Positions 11,615-25,026 of a stretch of 64,000 nucleotides of DNA are shown here, piece after piece. Every line of letters starts with the position of its first letter. Position 1 is the first letter of the stretch. This DNA is from Prinia subflava (lineage: Eukaryota > Chordata > Aves > Passeriformes > Cisticolidae), in contig NC_086247.1 in assembly GCF_021018805.1 (NCBI RefSeq), positions 95,063,338 to 95,127,337 of the forward strand. The letters are read 5' to 3'. The translations under genes and the position numbers were made by a program. The notes beneath the pieces were generated by a model. The model ran no database searches. It was not told the origin of the DNA and worked only from the letters and a program-made list of their open reading frames with translations.

Positions 11615-14600
11615 GTGAGTTGTATGTTACAATTAACAATATTTACCTACCCTACCTTCATACTCATATAATTAATTTTCTTTATGGAGTTGTTTTCAAG
11701 TATTTGTTCTTTGTTGTGTAAAGCCACCTCCTAAATAGTCCTGTAAGTAGAATTCTTAGCTTGTTTACAAGGCAGTGTCTGTATGGCCTATAATTTTAGA
11801 AGTAATCTTTTTTTTTTCCCATCAGATGTGCTTTGCATTGCTGATGGTTAGAGAATCAGAGTGTTAATTGTTGCCTTTCTTATTAAGTAAGAAATTATGT
11901 TTATAGACCCTAACAGTGATCTGCAACTTTACTTGTCTTACAAGTCTAATGTAACTGTCCATGAAGTTCCAACAATGTGACATCATCTCATCCTGTGGGG
12001 AATGCCACCCCCTCGTATGGTTTCCTTTCACCCAAGGAAGTTCTGCTGCTATAAATCAATTTACAGCAGTTCTGTTTGTGTTCTGGAGCTGAGGAAAAAC
12101 ATTAAGTTTGAAAAACATGAACAAAATCTAGCAGTATTTTCACATTATTTTCTCAAGAACTTAAAAATATTTTCTCGTAGTAAGTGAAAACTTGTATTTG
12201 AATTATAACAGTAGTAGTCTATTGTATGGGTCACTGGCTGAATTGGTTTTTTTTCCAAGAAGCATAAAAGAAACCTTCCCTGGTTATGCAAGTGTATGGG
12301 TCTGAATCATGTTAGGAGGGATACCATGTGTTTAAACTGTCAAGATGGGGTAAAAGCCAATTTTAGTCTTTCCTGTGAGAAGAGCATTTTCTCCTCAAAT
12401 TTCCCTTTATCAATTCTGTTGGTCTAAGACAATATAATTAACAGTATTTTAGGTTATGACTGTCAAATGATCCATGCTGCTGTTCCGTGTCTCCTGCTTT
12501 TTTTATATTGTCTTTCACATTTGCTTTTTTTGTGTCCTATTGCCAGGAGCGTTTTGAACAACAGTGTCCCAGTAATCCCACTTCTTGGCAAGAAAGGAAG
12601 ATTCCAAAATAGTTAGAGAGCTAGCTATCCTAGTTTGCTCTAAAACAATTTAGAAAAAAAATATATAATCTAACAATTCCTTATGCATGTTAAATGCCAT
12701 AGAAGAGGCTTGTAATGACAATTATAAGAGACCTCTGAATGACAACATTCAATATTTCTGTAACCAGAATGTGATGGTTATTTGTGGTCTCCAGCTAATA
12801 CTCCTTGAAAGGTTTAAGGCATGTCCTGTCCTGCCAATCCAAGTCAATGTTTCTGTCACTCAGTCTTTGACCATAGTTTGAAAAATCTTCCTAAAGCTTT
12901 GTCAGTCTTGCTATTGGATTAAGTGTTATGTGCTGCTAATACGTGAACAATTTTGTAGCTTTCTGTCCTTCTTGGAATGTGTTTTTATTTTCTGCGGCAA
13001 AAGAGGAATAGTTTTCTTATGCACTAGGTTTAAATACATGGTAGTCAGAAAGTGAGGGGGCAGTCTTCCTCACCTAGATCTGTGCTGTGATCTGGCCTAT
13101 GGTCAGAAGCCGTATAGCAAATGGTCTTCAGAGCCAGAGAGGAGCTTTAGAGGTAGTTAACTCACAATATCTAAGTGCTTTCTCTGTCTTCTCTCAGTGT
13201 ATGATTTGGTCCTCTGCCCATTTTAGTCTCTCAGCCCTAGTGTGGATTACCCTGCAGTCCCTGTGCTGCCACAGGCTGACACTTAGTGAGGTTATCATAC
13301 TCAAGCTACTCCATTTATTCCATAGATGGAATAGCCACCAAATGAGCAAGAGTATTACTGCTTCCTGTCACCCACAGACTTCTGGATTTCTGGCTAAAGC
13401 TATTTAACCTCATCAAAAGCATTCAAACTGCAAGTGGGTTATTTGTGCAGTTGGTGTTAGTTTCAGCTGAAATCTGTGGACAAACACTGGTTACAGCCTT
13501 CGGTCCACCTGTCCAGCCAAGCTGCAGTACTAGAGAAATACATAGCTGATACATATAGGGAACACTTGATGGCAGTATTGGTTAAATGGTTTCTTGTACA
13601 GTTGTCAGTTTGATACTGTATTGTTATCCCTACCTTACTTAAAGAAAGAACTTGTATTAAAAAGGTGGGGATTTTTTTCATAAGAAGAAGGTTGTTTGCT
13701 TAGGTCCTCTGTAGACATCCTATATGTCTTTGTGAATTCCTGAGCTGCTCCTTTCATGTCCTAGAAGGCTTTCGAAAAGAGATGACATCTTGTCAGTCCT
13801 TTTCTCTCATCTCAGCTGACTCTTGCCTGCTGTTAAGTGGGATTAGCTGGTATTTGTAAACACCGTTATCTAGAGCCCCCTGGAGTATTTCTCTACTAAA
13901 TAATTATTTCGAGCAATTGTTACTTAATTTCTTTTTCTGCTCTGTATAAGAGAAGTTTGGTATTTTAAAACGGATGTCAGCTTTAAAGCTAGTTGTAAAA
14001 TGCCACAGAGAATTTTGAGTTCAGAAACTATTAAGCAACAATAAAGCAATGTGAAATCACCCCAGATTTATTATGAAGTTTAGAAAGTAGGACCAAGTGG
14101 AAAGCATTTGTACATGTGGTTTGTTACATCAAGTGTATTAATCACCAGTGTCTGAAATTGTCCTAGCTTTTGAAAGATTGGGTCAACAGCTCTTTCCGGG
14201 CTGTAAAATAGAATCTCAAATAGAGCTGAAGGTAACCTGATTCTTCAGAAATTCAGTTTGTTTTATTTATAAAACGACTTACTCAAATTCATGTTGGTTC
14301 CAACTGTTGTGTAACTTCTCCTGGAAACTGCTATTTAACTCAATCTTTCTCTAAGATTTGAGACATCCCCAATATGAGTTATTTTTCAACATTGTATCTT
14401 CTGATGGTTTTAACTTAGTTTTTACTTATTTAAGAATGTTGTTTTTCAAGAGAGCCTTTGTAAGAGCAGGCAATATAGTTTGGTAAGTCTATATGCAAAG
14501 AGACAGTCTGAGATAATGGGAAACAAACAACTGGGGCAATAGTCTCTGGTAGGTGAGTCTACTGGATAGTCCTTCCTAATGCGGTGAAGGATAATGATAG

Positions 14601-16697
14601 TGTGTTCAGTTTGTTCTAGAAACTGGGGGGCATACTTAGCACAGTGTCTAATTTATGAAACTAAATGGAAGCTCAGTTTGTCCTAGTCTCTCTTGGTCCC
14701 TATCTGAACCCATGAACCTTTCATTATATTTTCTCTCCCCTGTCCAGCTGCAGAGGAGAGAGAGAGTGGCTTTGGTGGGTGCCTGGTGTGTTGAAGAAAA
14801 CAAATGATGTATGATGAATGAAATGTGACCTGCACTTTCCCTGAGATGTGAAAACATCAAATTGTTTGTTACATTGATTTAGTTGACATGGGAACATCTA
14901 AAAGAGACCAAACAGTTTGACCTGGAAAGAACTTTTTCAAAAGAGACCAGTGCTGTTTTCTATGTTGTTACTCAGGCAGCTTAGCTTCGGACTCTCCTAA
15001 GGTGGTCTCATATCTTTGCAGATGGATCCTTGTGAGCTCTGTCCTCAGGATATTTTTAGTTTAGTGATAAAGCATTACTATGAAGCTTTGGAATGCTATC
15101 TTCTCTCTAATCCCTGGCAGCCAGGCTTTCTGCACTTGGACTTTTTTAGTTCAACTTCATTTTTCTTACGGTTTTAGCTTGGCAACATTGCAGCTGAGTG
15201 CCTCATTGAAGTTTTGCCACATAATCAGTACACTTCTGTCGAATTCAGTGTAGAGAGTTCCTGTGTATTCAGACAATTAGCAGAAGAGAATTTTGTTGGG
15301 GAGAACAGGAACTTGTATGACAGCTTTTGTAGTTTGTCAGAGTATCTATGTGTACAGCAATAAATCTTTGGAGCTAATTTTCTCAATTCATTATGCCTAG
15401 GTACTGCAAGGGTCTCACTACAGGGGATGATTCTACGAGTTTGCAGCAATTCTTAAGCATAGTCGGGTGAGTTAAGGTTGAACCTCTGTCCTTAACTCAG
15501 AATTTTCTTGCTTTTATGGGTTTTAAGTTACTCTAATTACACATCAATATTAATTACATGCAGGATCAACTTTCAGAAGTGATGAATAATTTTTAGGGTT
15601 TTTTAAAACTTTGTTTTTGAAGTCCCAGTGTAAGGTACTCTTGGGAGCTGGACTGTTATAAGGAGTTGAATATATGTTCTGTGGAAATCTGAGCTCCTTG
15701 AAAGAAAATTAAAGTTGGTCTATAGAGTCTGTAGTCATTTTGAATTCTGTTTCTGGTTATAATATGGCCATCATTTAAAGTAAAAGACAGTAAACTTGAA
15801 AAGATGGTTTCCCAAGTAAGTATTGACTGCCTTGTATTATTCATAAGAATAATGAGAAGTTATACTAGCTTCAATACAAATTCAGTAAAACGGAAAATGC
15901 AGGTTAGCATGTAGTATGCCAGTTTCTCTCTAAGGAATTATTTGGTTGTGATCTGCTCATAAGGTGGACTTCATTATTGGAGACTAGGACACATGTGCAT
16001 GTGTGTTTGTACACCCAAGTCATCATTTTGCTAAATAGTGGCACTTTATATTGCTTTAAGATCAGCTAGCACAGCTTCTGTTTTGGTTTTGGGGGTTATT
16101 TTTTGTTTGTTTGCTTGATTTTTTTTACGAGTCCAGTCAGAACAGTTACTATAACTGGGCCTAAATACTTCTAGAAGTCCCAGGATATATTCATTATGTG
16201 TAAATGTATTGAAGTAGTTATTAGAGGTACAACTTAAAACCTACAAATGCAAGAGCTCTGGCTGAAATTGTCCCTTAACTTGCTACTGTGCTGAAATATT
16301 GCAGCACATTGCCGACTCTTGTGAGACTTCTCTGCAGTCCCTAGGCATAATGAGCTAAGGAGAGCATTTAGCTTTAAAGAGCAAACTATAGAGAGATAAA
16401 TGTAAGTTGCAAAAATCATGTATCTATCACCTGCTGTATCTCTTTCAGCTTTATTTATTTGGCTGTCACGAATTCAGTTTTGTTGCCATCTTGAAAGAAA
16501 ATTAGATGGATTTTTAAAAATTAATCTCAGTGAATTAGCTACAAATACTTGATCCACTGTACTTTTTCCCATCTGATTTCATGCTTTAAAATTGTCTGTT
16601 AAATTGCTGTTGCACAAATTAAATAGTAGAAGTATATAAAATATTATCAAGGAACAAACATCTTGAACATTAACTTTTTAATTTCTTCTTCCAAAAG
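11615..16697 (+). other. CTDP1: CTDP1 intron 5
   Basis: A 5083-bp GT-AG intron with a donor gtgagttgta and an acceptor cttcttccaaaag. I saw no recognisable gene or interspersed repeat. The 106-residue open frame at 13087-13407 has no domain and unremarkable composition, so I treat it as chance. Confidence 0.85.
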
Positions 16698-16788
16698 GAT
16701 TTTTGGACCCTGAAAAGAAGCTTTTTTCCCATCGGATATTGTCAAGGGATGAATGTATTGATCCATTTTCTAAAACTGGGAATCTTAG
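16698..16788 (+). CDS. CTDP1: CTDP1 exon 6: FCP1 homology domain
   Basis: 91 nt: two bases complete the Gly codon from exon 5, 29 codons follow, then two bases of a split Arg codon. It encodes FLDPEKKLFSHRILSRDECI and then DPFSKTGNL. The Lys in the SKTGNL stretch lies at about the place of the catalytic-site Lys known from yeast Fcp1; that is an inference from spacing ahead of the DD motif. Donor is gtatgt. The match to human FCP1 is essentially complete. Confidence 0.98.
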
Positions 16789-17877
16789 GTATGTATATGG
16801 GTCTTAGGCATTATATAAAACAGGACAGCAAACAGAGAAAATACACTAAATAAAATAAAAATTACTGTTTATATTCTTCTTTATCTGCCTCTTAAATATC
16901 AGCACCATCTCAGTAAAACTGAGGTGTTGGGCATTGCAGCATTCCCTCTACCTAATGGGTTCTGTGGTAGCAGAACAGTGAGAATGTGATGCCATGGCAT
17001 CATGTTTTCACTTACACTTCTTATTTGTAATAACAAACATCCTTCCACTTTGTCTTGTGATCTTGTATAATGACTTTTATGTTGTGGTTTTTTTAAGTAA
17101 ACCAAAATTGTCAGTTTGCATTTAATTCTTAATTGAATACCTAGTATTCTGGCTTTCAAATGTGCTAAAAGCACCTTCTGTTCCTAGTGTTTCTTGAAAT
17201 TAGGTCATCTAGAGCCTTGAATTCATATTCTTGTCTAAATTCTGATCTTTTTCAGAGTAGAAAGCCAAGATTTTTTTCTAAGACAGATATGTTTCATGCA
17301 GCTTTATGAAATACTAGAAGTTACTGCCTCTTCACAGCTGACTATAGCAAATGAGAAGCGTTTTTTCTTTTCTTGCTCTGTTTTTTATGTGCATCTTAAG
17401 TACTCTACCTCCTCTTCCTCCTAGGTGATGGGTGATATTAGTACTTCTGTTTCCTTTATCTTGGATTGAATGAATCTACTTTCTAAAAACTCTTCTTGTG
17501 TCTTTTACCTATCTTTATATAGGTAGCGCATTGACCTTGTGATAGTTGACTTTGCGTTATTGGTTGATAAAAACCAGTGAAAACTAGACTGAAATGTTGT
17601 AATGGTTTGTTCTTGCAGAGGTTTCTTGTTTTCTGCTTTTAGCCTTTGAGACACAGATTTTAAAAGAGCGATTTCCTTTTTTTCCACTAATGTAAATTTG
17701 TTCAAACTTGTATTTTGAATTCCATAATTCTAAAATTGCTGACTTTTTCTAAGTTTCTTTTGTAAATCCGTGTTCTGCAGATATGCTCATAATAAACCAG
17801 AGCATCAACAGAAAGTGCTTTCATTGCTCTGTAAATTTCTAAAACTAGCATAATGTATCAACTGTTTTGTCTCGTAG
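16789..17877 (+). other. CTDP1: CTDP1 intron 6
   Basis: A 1089-bp intron, gtatgt to ttgtctcgtag. Nothing else was recognised in it. In human CTDP1 a deep-intronic change in intron 6 creates a cryptic exon and causes CCFDN syndrome. I see no comparable exon-like cassette here. Confidence 0.88.
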
Positions 17878-18044
17878 AGATCTCTTTCCTTGTGGAGATT
17901 CCATGGTTTGCATCATTGATGATAGAGAGGATGTTTGGAAGTTTGCACCAAATTTGATAACTGTGAAGAAATACGTATACTTTCAGGGGATAGGAGATAT
18001 TAATGCACCTCCTGGATCAAGAGAAATGCAAATGAAGAAGAAAG
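17878..18044 (+). CDS. CTDP1: CTDP1 exon 7: Asp-Asp metal-binding motif
   Basis: 167 nt: one base completes the Arg codon and one base carries over into exon 8. It encodes DLFPCGDSMVCIIDDREDVW and then KFAPNLITVKKYVYFQG, ending in MQMKKK. The IIDDREDVW segment is the last motif of the phosphatase fold. Its two Asp codons at 17918-17923 bind the catalytic Mg. The exon closes the catalytic domain and enters the basic start of the linker. Donor gtaatt is non-consensus but usable. Confidence 0.98.
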
Positions 18045-19600
18045 GTAATTATATTGTTTTTAAACTGTGTTTATAACTTTGTCCACTTTTCAAACATGAT
18101 TGATGTAAGTAATTGGTCTTGTGGTCTTAGCAGTATTACAGTTGTGCTCAGATGGGCAATCCCAGATTATTTAGGTTGAAAATACGAATGTGAATAGCTT
18201 GGTAAATCTTGACTATTCTTACTGAGAGCATTCCTTTAATATCAACCAGAGCAGAAGCAAAGCAGTAATAAGTGTTGTGGCTCAGAGCTGATTGGACAAT
18301 ACACTAAACTGTTCAAGAATATGTCGAGGGGGACAGTTTCTCCCTCACACCGCCATGTAAAACATGCTGACTTTTTCTTTGAAGGTTTCGCCTCTTCAGT
18401 CCCCTTCCTTGCCCTTGGGACTTGGAGAAATAGGTAATAAACTCTAGCCTCAACACACTGCTGAAAATGAATGTTGAAATTTGCTTGCCTCCCAGCTAAA
18501 TCATGCTAAAAAAATTAAGGTGAATTTTTAGCACCTACTGAACGTGGTGTTCTGGCATTTGACACAAGAACCTTACGTTCAACAGGCTCAGCAGTGTAAT
18601 ACGCATAATGGATTTAGAAAGTACACATCACTAGATCGGTAATTATTTGAGGGCAAAATGTATTGGGAACACAATGTCATAGGAACGAATTGTCGGGCTT
18701 TTTCCAGTTTAGCCAAAGGCTTGGGGTTTTTTTTCAATTTAATTCTTGTGACATTTCTCTCTTTCCCTTGTTGAAATAGAAATGTCCAAAGTGTCCAATA
18801 CAGCAATCAAATAGTATGATCAACCTGAATCGGGTCACTGTGATGTGGGACCTCTACACTTGCAGGGCAGGAACATGTACACGAAAGGGAGACGAAATAG
18901 TATGATTTCACACAGTGTTGCCAGTGAATATTTGTGTGCAAAGTTTTGGAAGTCTGTGATTTCTTTACTTGTCTGTCTACTTCTTGCAGATATCTGCAGA
19001 CACATACCAAAACTGTTCTGCTTTTGACTCCATTACCCTTTTACTTGCATTCCATCAGTCTTAAATTGAGCTTGAATGGCATCTTTGTGCTGTTAAAATA
19101 CATGTCTTTTCAAGGACTAAAGTTCAGTTATTTTGTTATGAAAATAAGGTAATGTGAAAGACATGGCTGTTTTAAATAAAGTTTTTGTACTTTAGTTCTG
19201 GATTACAGCCTTGCAAAGCAAACTCTGCCCCTGCCTCTCATTTGTTTATTTTCATTGCTCTAAGTTGTAATTGTAAAATTTACACTACAAGATAAATCCT
19301 TTAATGCTTGCAGAGTTAACAAATAATTACTTATGACCTGTGATTTAAAGAAAGGGAAGCTGCTTATATAACTTCCTTACAACAGTAATGTTTGTTAGTT
19401 TTGACAGTCCTTTCTGGTAATGATTGACACCTAGAGAATTTTAACAACTTTGAACAGCCTAGTGATCACTTCCAATCATAATGAAATCTAAGTCCATATG
19501 TAAACTGTGTGTGTAAGGTCAATGAAAATTAAATTTTTGTTAATCTTAAAAAAAGAAAAAAAGGAAAAATTGTATGTATTCTTTCTTGCCCATGTCTTAG
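18045..19600 (+). other. CTDP1: CTDP1 intron 7
   Basis: A 1556-bp intron with donor gtaatt and acceptor gcccatgtcttag. No other feature was recognised. The open frame that runs into exon 8 from 19507 is intronic before 19601. Confidence 0.88.
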
Positions 19601-20680
19601 CAAACCACTCTACAAAACCTGAGGCATTGGATTCAGCAGTGATTTCAGCAAAAGATGTTGAAGAGATAAAGAATGTTATATGTGTAGAAGAGCACAGTAA
19701 TGGTCTCAAGAAAACTGCAATGGATACTTGCACTGCAAATGGGAGTACTTCTGTAAGCAGTGAAACATCTGATGGGGATGTGAACTCTCATGATAAAGTT
19801 AATGCCCAGGACCCCTTAAATGATAGCACTGGTCACAAAATGGACAGTGAGGTCAGTGATGATTTGGCAAATACAAAAGAATCTCAGATTGTTTCAGAAC
19901 GAGTAGATACAACAGTTACAGAGAGGCAGCAAACCCAAGAGAAGACAACAAATGACTTGGACTTTGAGCTGTCTAGTGACAGTGAAAGTGACGACGGATT
20001 GGATGCCAAAAAATTGTCCACTTCTGTATCAGATAGTGAGAATGAGGAAAAGAGAAGCTGGAAGAAATCCGAACAACCTCTGAAGGATGAAAATTTGCAG
20101 CAAGAGAGTTGCACTGATGTGAGTGAGAAAAAGGATGGTTTGGTAAACCATTCTGAGGACACACAGTGTAGTGAAAATATCCAGGATAAAATTGATCTTG
20201 AAGCACAAGAGGAAAGTGAACAGGAAAGCCTTTGTGATTTAGGAAATGGGTCTGGAGACAAGAAAGAAGCTGAAACAGAATCTCAGATTAGTGAACAGTC
20301 TGGATTTACAATGGGTGAGTCCTTAGATCAGAGCATGGAAGAGGAAGATGAGGAAGATGATACAGATGATGATGACCATTTAATATACCTCGAGGAGATC
20401 CTTGTGCGAGTTCACACTGATTATTACACAAAGTATGATAAATACCTGAAAAAAGAGATTGAGGAAATTCCAGACATCAGAAAAATAGTACCAGAACTAA
20501 AAAGTAAAGTCTTGGCAGATGTAACCATAATATTTAGTGGACTTTACCCAACAAACTTCCCTATTGAAAAGACACGGGAACACTATCATGCCACAGCACT
20601 TGGAGCTAAAATTGTGAAAAATCTTGTACTGAGTGCTGATGATCCTGATAAAGCAACACATCTCATTGCAGCAAGGACAG
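19601..20680 (+). CDS. CTDP1: CTDP1 exon 8: acidic linker and first half of BRCT
   Basis: The largest exon, 1080 nt, giving about 360 codons. Its first 250 or so residues form a disordered, Ser/Asp/Glu/Asn-rich linker that is poorly conserved with human apart from short islands such as DLDFELSSDSES and CDLGNGSGDKKEAETES. Next comes the conserved central acidic block ESLDQSMEEEDEEDDTDDDD (from about 20320) followed by HLIYLEEILVRVHTDYYTKY, the region known in human to contact TFIIF RAP74. From about 20500 the BRCT domain begins: VLADVTIIFSGLYPTNFPIE through HYHATALGAKIV to DKATHLIAARTG. The antisense frames over this exon are shadows. Donor is gtaggt. Confidence 0.97.
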
Positions 20681-23600
20681 GTAGGTATTCAAGCAGCTTT
20701 TAGTGTGTTAGAATTCATGCATTGAGCTCTTTTGTATAATCTTTACAGACGTTAATGAAACTGAGAATAGAATCAAAATCAAAGGAAAGATTGTTCCTAA
20801 AACAATTTAGCAGCCATTTTTAAAGGATCTTTCTCTTCTTTTTGCTCAAATGTGATTTTTAATTGTTAAAAGTAGGACCCACTAAATATGCTCTGATGTA
20901 ATGTGTCATGTCTCATTTTTTTGTTAGGAATTTGCGATACTAATTGTCAGACTCAAAGTTGTTGAATAGAAGCTTTTAATATTAGTGTCAAAGAAAAGTA
21001 TATGGTTGTCTTGTTATAAAGGTATAGCAGTGCTCTCTTCCTCAGTTTATCAGATTCACCTCTCATGGGTCAGTTTCACTTGGCATGGAATTCAAAAAAA
21101 TTATTATTTTAAGAGACTGCTAATACCCTGTCATTGCACTGTGCTTAAACCTGAATTGTTTAGGTTGTCTTTGACAAAGCTGCCTGTTTTTTCATAGCTG
21201 TAATAGATAGAAATGTAACACTGGTAGCTGCCACAGAGGAGCTACAAGTCAGCAGCTCTAACTTCTAGCACACTTTTTTTTTGGGTGGACCCTGAGGCTT
21301 TGTTCCCTCATTGGTGGTCTTTCAAAATTACATGGAATCTAAATATCTGGTAGTCAAACCCATGAAATCCAAAAGTAAATCGGTGTGTTCTAAATAATCT
21401 CAAACTTACAGGTACTTTTAGGACACGCTTAGATGTCATAAGCAAAGAAATACATTATCTGCCACCTGTTGGATTTTTTTGTTTTGGAATGCTATTCATG
21501 TGGGGGTTTAGTGCATCAGAAGCAGCTTAATTTCATTGGCTTGTATTTTAAAGAGAGAGTACTTTCCTCAAAAATGTGTATGTCGAGAGGCATTTAAGTA
21601 GTAATAGCATATGATATAAATGGAGATAGACATTTTAGCAGTAAAAACAACCTGAAACTCAGGAGATGGAATTAGATGCATTGAGATTAGCTGGAATTCT
21701 GGGTTGTGAAGATGTGATAATTGCAACAGTGAATGTGAAGTTTTGAAGTCAATGGATGCATCAATTTGGGATTCCATTGTTTGACTACCATTTTGGGACA
21801 GCTGTTTTAAAACTTCATAAATAGTAGTACTTACTTCAGCAAGGATTATGCAAGTTCATCATACTTCATTGGAGACATGACAGCCATCAATATAAAAGAT
21901 GTTTTTCCAATTTCAAATATTAAAATGCTTCATTTCAAAGTTGCGGTTTTTTATCTTAAACTAGATGATTTCTGAATGTAGTTACACATCAGATACAACT
22001 ATTTTGTGATGGGGTAAAACTGATGAGATAAATGTAATTGAGACCCTCCCAATGCATGGAGGATGCGTCTATGCATCCTTGTGTTCTATTTTTATAAGTA
22101 AATTTTTGCCACTTGCACTTTCTTAGTGAAACATACTAAAATATATCCAAATATGAAAAGCTATTTTAACTTTGTTTTTTGATTAAATTGCATATTGAGC
22201 TAATTCTAGATGAGGTAGACTGGCAGTCCTTTCTGCCTAATGGGCAATACTGTTGTCAGTGTTCTTCATCACTTAATAATTATTTCTGTAACAATGGCAA
22301 TGAAATAGAGGAATTTAGAGTGAATAAAACTGTATTCTCCAATAACTCTTTGTAAGATGCTTGTGGGCTGACTGGTTCTGGTTTTGTGATGGGGTTTTGG
22401 TATTTTTTCAACTGGAGATTATTATTCTCAGGTCTGGAAAGTGGGAGTAGTTATGCTGCATTGTTCTAATTTCATGAAGGAAACTTCTTAAACAGAGATT
22501 TTAAGGATATAAATTTTGTCCTGTCACAACTTGATTTGTGATAATCCATCTGTCAATGTGATTTTCATAGTGATTCTTTTATGGTTAGAGAGCAAATTCT
22601 TACAAGCCTCTTGCTGACAGTAAGCCATACAAATATTGTATCTTTGGCTCCCATGGCAAACATCTGAAGCACTGCTTGACATCTAATTGCTGGTGAAAAG
22701 GGGAAACAAAAGCATGTCCCTTCTTGAGTTTTATTCAGAAGTCAGTGATGTGAGACCAGGCAACATTGTTATCTATACTTTTTTTTAGTATGTTTGTGAA
22801 AAGTGATTCTAAAATACCTTTGAGTTCAGTTTTTCTGGGTGACACCACTAACAGCGGCAGACTGGGGACTCTGACAAGCAACTGAATGTTTACTTTGCTC
22901 TAGATGAGATTTAAGGAAAGGCACATAGTTAATCTGCAGCAGGTTTAGGGGTAAATACTATTAACTTTCTCATTTTGAAGGCAAAGGAAGAATTTGGCAG
23001 AGGATGTAAAAGGGAAGTCAGTGTGAAACAGTTATCCCTTAGGTCTTAAGGTGCTGGGGTTTCCCCTGTGAAGTGACCTCATCATAGGTTAGTGCATTAA
23101 AACGAACAGCTACTGAAAAACGTTTTAGGTTGTTTCTACAGCATTCTTCCCAACCCATTAAAGTAAATAATTCAAATTTCTTTTATTCTTTGTATATACT
23201 TGTCTCTTTCTCTGCAGATGGGCTGTTTTTTTCCATGTAGACACAGGCACTCTGGATTCTGAAATTATATAAATCCTTGTTCTCGAAAAAAATTAGGACT
23301 TTTTTCATTACATAGGGCACAAAGTACTATCTGCCTGAATTACTGTAAAATACAGTATCTTTGCATCATTCAATCAGCTTTTATAAGTCTGAGTAACTGA
23401 GAAGAGGCTATCCTGTAGTCCTTTCCACTTGTCTCTGGGCTGCATGAATCTTGCTTCAGTTTTTGAAACATCTGCTCTTGGCTTTTTTTTGAAACATCTG
23501 CTGTTTGCTTCAAGCATTAGTAAACTGCACTGTAGGATGAGTTTTCATAGCTGTGTGCACACTTGGCTAAGCAGTTACCACACTATTTCATAAACCTTTT

Positions 23601-24967
23601 TATATTCCTTCCTGAACAGATGAAAGACACTGTAGCTGGTTCTTGTATTGGGTTTTTGATGGTGGAGCAATAGAGCTGTTCAGATCTCTCAAAAATTATT
23701 GTAGTGTGGTAGGAATGGAAATACATCAATTTTAGGCCCCGAATTTTTCTTCTATTTTGTGATATATATTTGAGTCCATGCCGTTTTCCTATGCCTGTGA
23801 TGTGTCAACAGTGTTTTTTCATGAAAAATATGTTCAAGGACTGTGTCTTTTTAAAAAAATCGGGTTAAGCATTGCTCTGAACTTGGCCACTGACCAGGTA
23901 AGCCTGTTGGTAAAGCACAGTACAGAGTTAAACCTGAACTTTAGGCATATAGCTTCAGAACAGCACATCTGTCACTTGTCTTAAGTTGGTGTTCTTGCAG
24001 AAGAGCTTCAGGATTTGATTATAAGTCAAGATCTGTACATAAAGATTATCTGAAGAGAAATAAACTTTCAGTGATCAGATTTTCCGACCAATGTCTAGCA
24101 GCCTGGTTGCAAACTGCCATAAGGATATGTTGATTTTAGTGTGTTGCAAGTGCTGCTGGTCTCTCCCCACAGTGTGCTTTGGTTAGTCCTGTCACAGCCT
24201 TGAGCACTCATGCTGAGTTCCTCATGGGTGAGATTGAGTCACAGGCCACAGTCGGCTGAGCCCTGTTTTCAGCAATTTCAGAAGTAGAATTGATGAGCAC
24301 CTTCCTCAGCTTTGAAAATAACATTTTCTGATACTATCTGCTTCAGACTGTATCCATCAGAGAATAGATGTGATTAATTTGGTTGCCAGTTGATTCACAT
24401 AGAAAACCTTCTGTGCCGTTTTAACTTTTTGGAACTACTTTAGGATTTGAAGTTGGGAAAGGTGATTAGATGACAGTAATGCAAAGAAGTACTCTGGAAA
24501 ATCAGTTCTTCTCTAAGTGATTTTCAGCTCAACTGGGTAATTCAGATGTTTTTAGTGGCATCAGAAGTACCATTGCTTGGATGGATTAAAATCTTTTTGC
24601 TGTTTTGTCTTAATAAGCATAATGCCAGAGAAGTTACACTGGAGAAAGGGAGAGGAGACAGCAAACATATTATCACAGTGCTGTTTCTCCTCACAGTTAA
24701 ATCTGATGTTTCACCAAATGTTGCTTTAAGTACATTATACACGTGAATTGATTTCTGAAGATGTCAGCTAGAAGTAGGAAACCCTCCCCAAGAGGACGCA
24801 GTTATGTTCCCTTATGCAATTGTCAGTATGCTGGAGCATGCAATAGGCCACTGCACTTTAGAAATGGGGAGGAGGCAGAAAGCCTTGAAGTTGTGGAGGT
24901 GAGAAAGGTAAGACTTTTGACTCTTGGGAGGTGGGTTTGGTTACACACAAGTCTGGGTCACCAGCTT

Positions 24968-25026
24968 GCACAGAATCCTAGAACATTTAGGTTATTAGGG
25001 ACCTTAAAGACCATCTAGTTCCAGTA
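24968..25026 (-). mobile_element. CR1 LINE, short 3'-end fragment, antisense
   Basis: The + strand reads 'cacagaatcctagaaca' followed by 'agggaccttaaagaccatct' and 'agttccag', the reverse complement of the last 60 or so bases of a CR1 3' end. It makes up the end of the open frame at 24761-25018, which is therefore not a gene. Confidence 0.8.

Noticed and set aside
19884..20261. 125-residue antisense open frame over exon 8
   Set aside because: A shadow of the Ser/Glu-rich coding strand: GAA/GAG and AGT codons read as TTC/CTC and ACT on the other strand, which avoids stops.
24761..25018. 85-residue + strand open frame with an Arg/Ser-rich start
   Set aside because: Its last part is a CR1 3' end and no splice or homology evidence links the rest to a gene.
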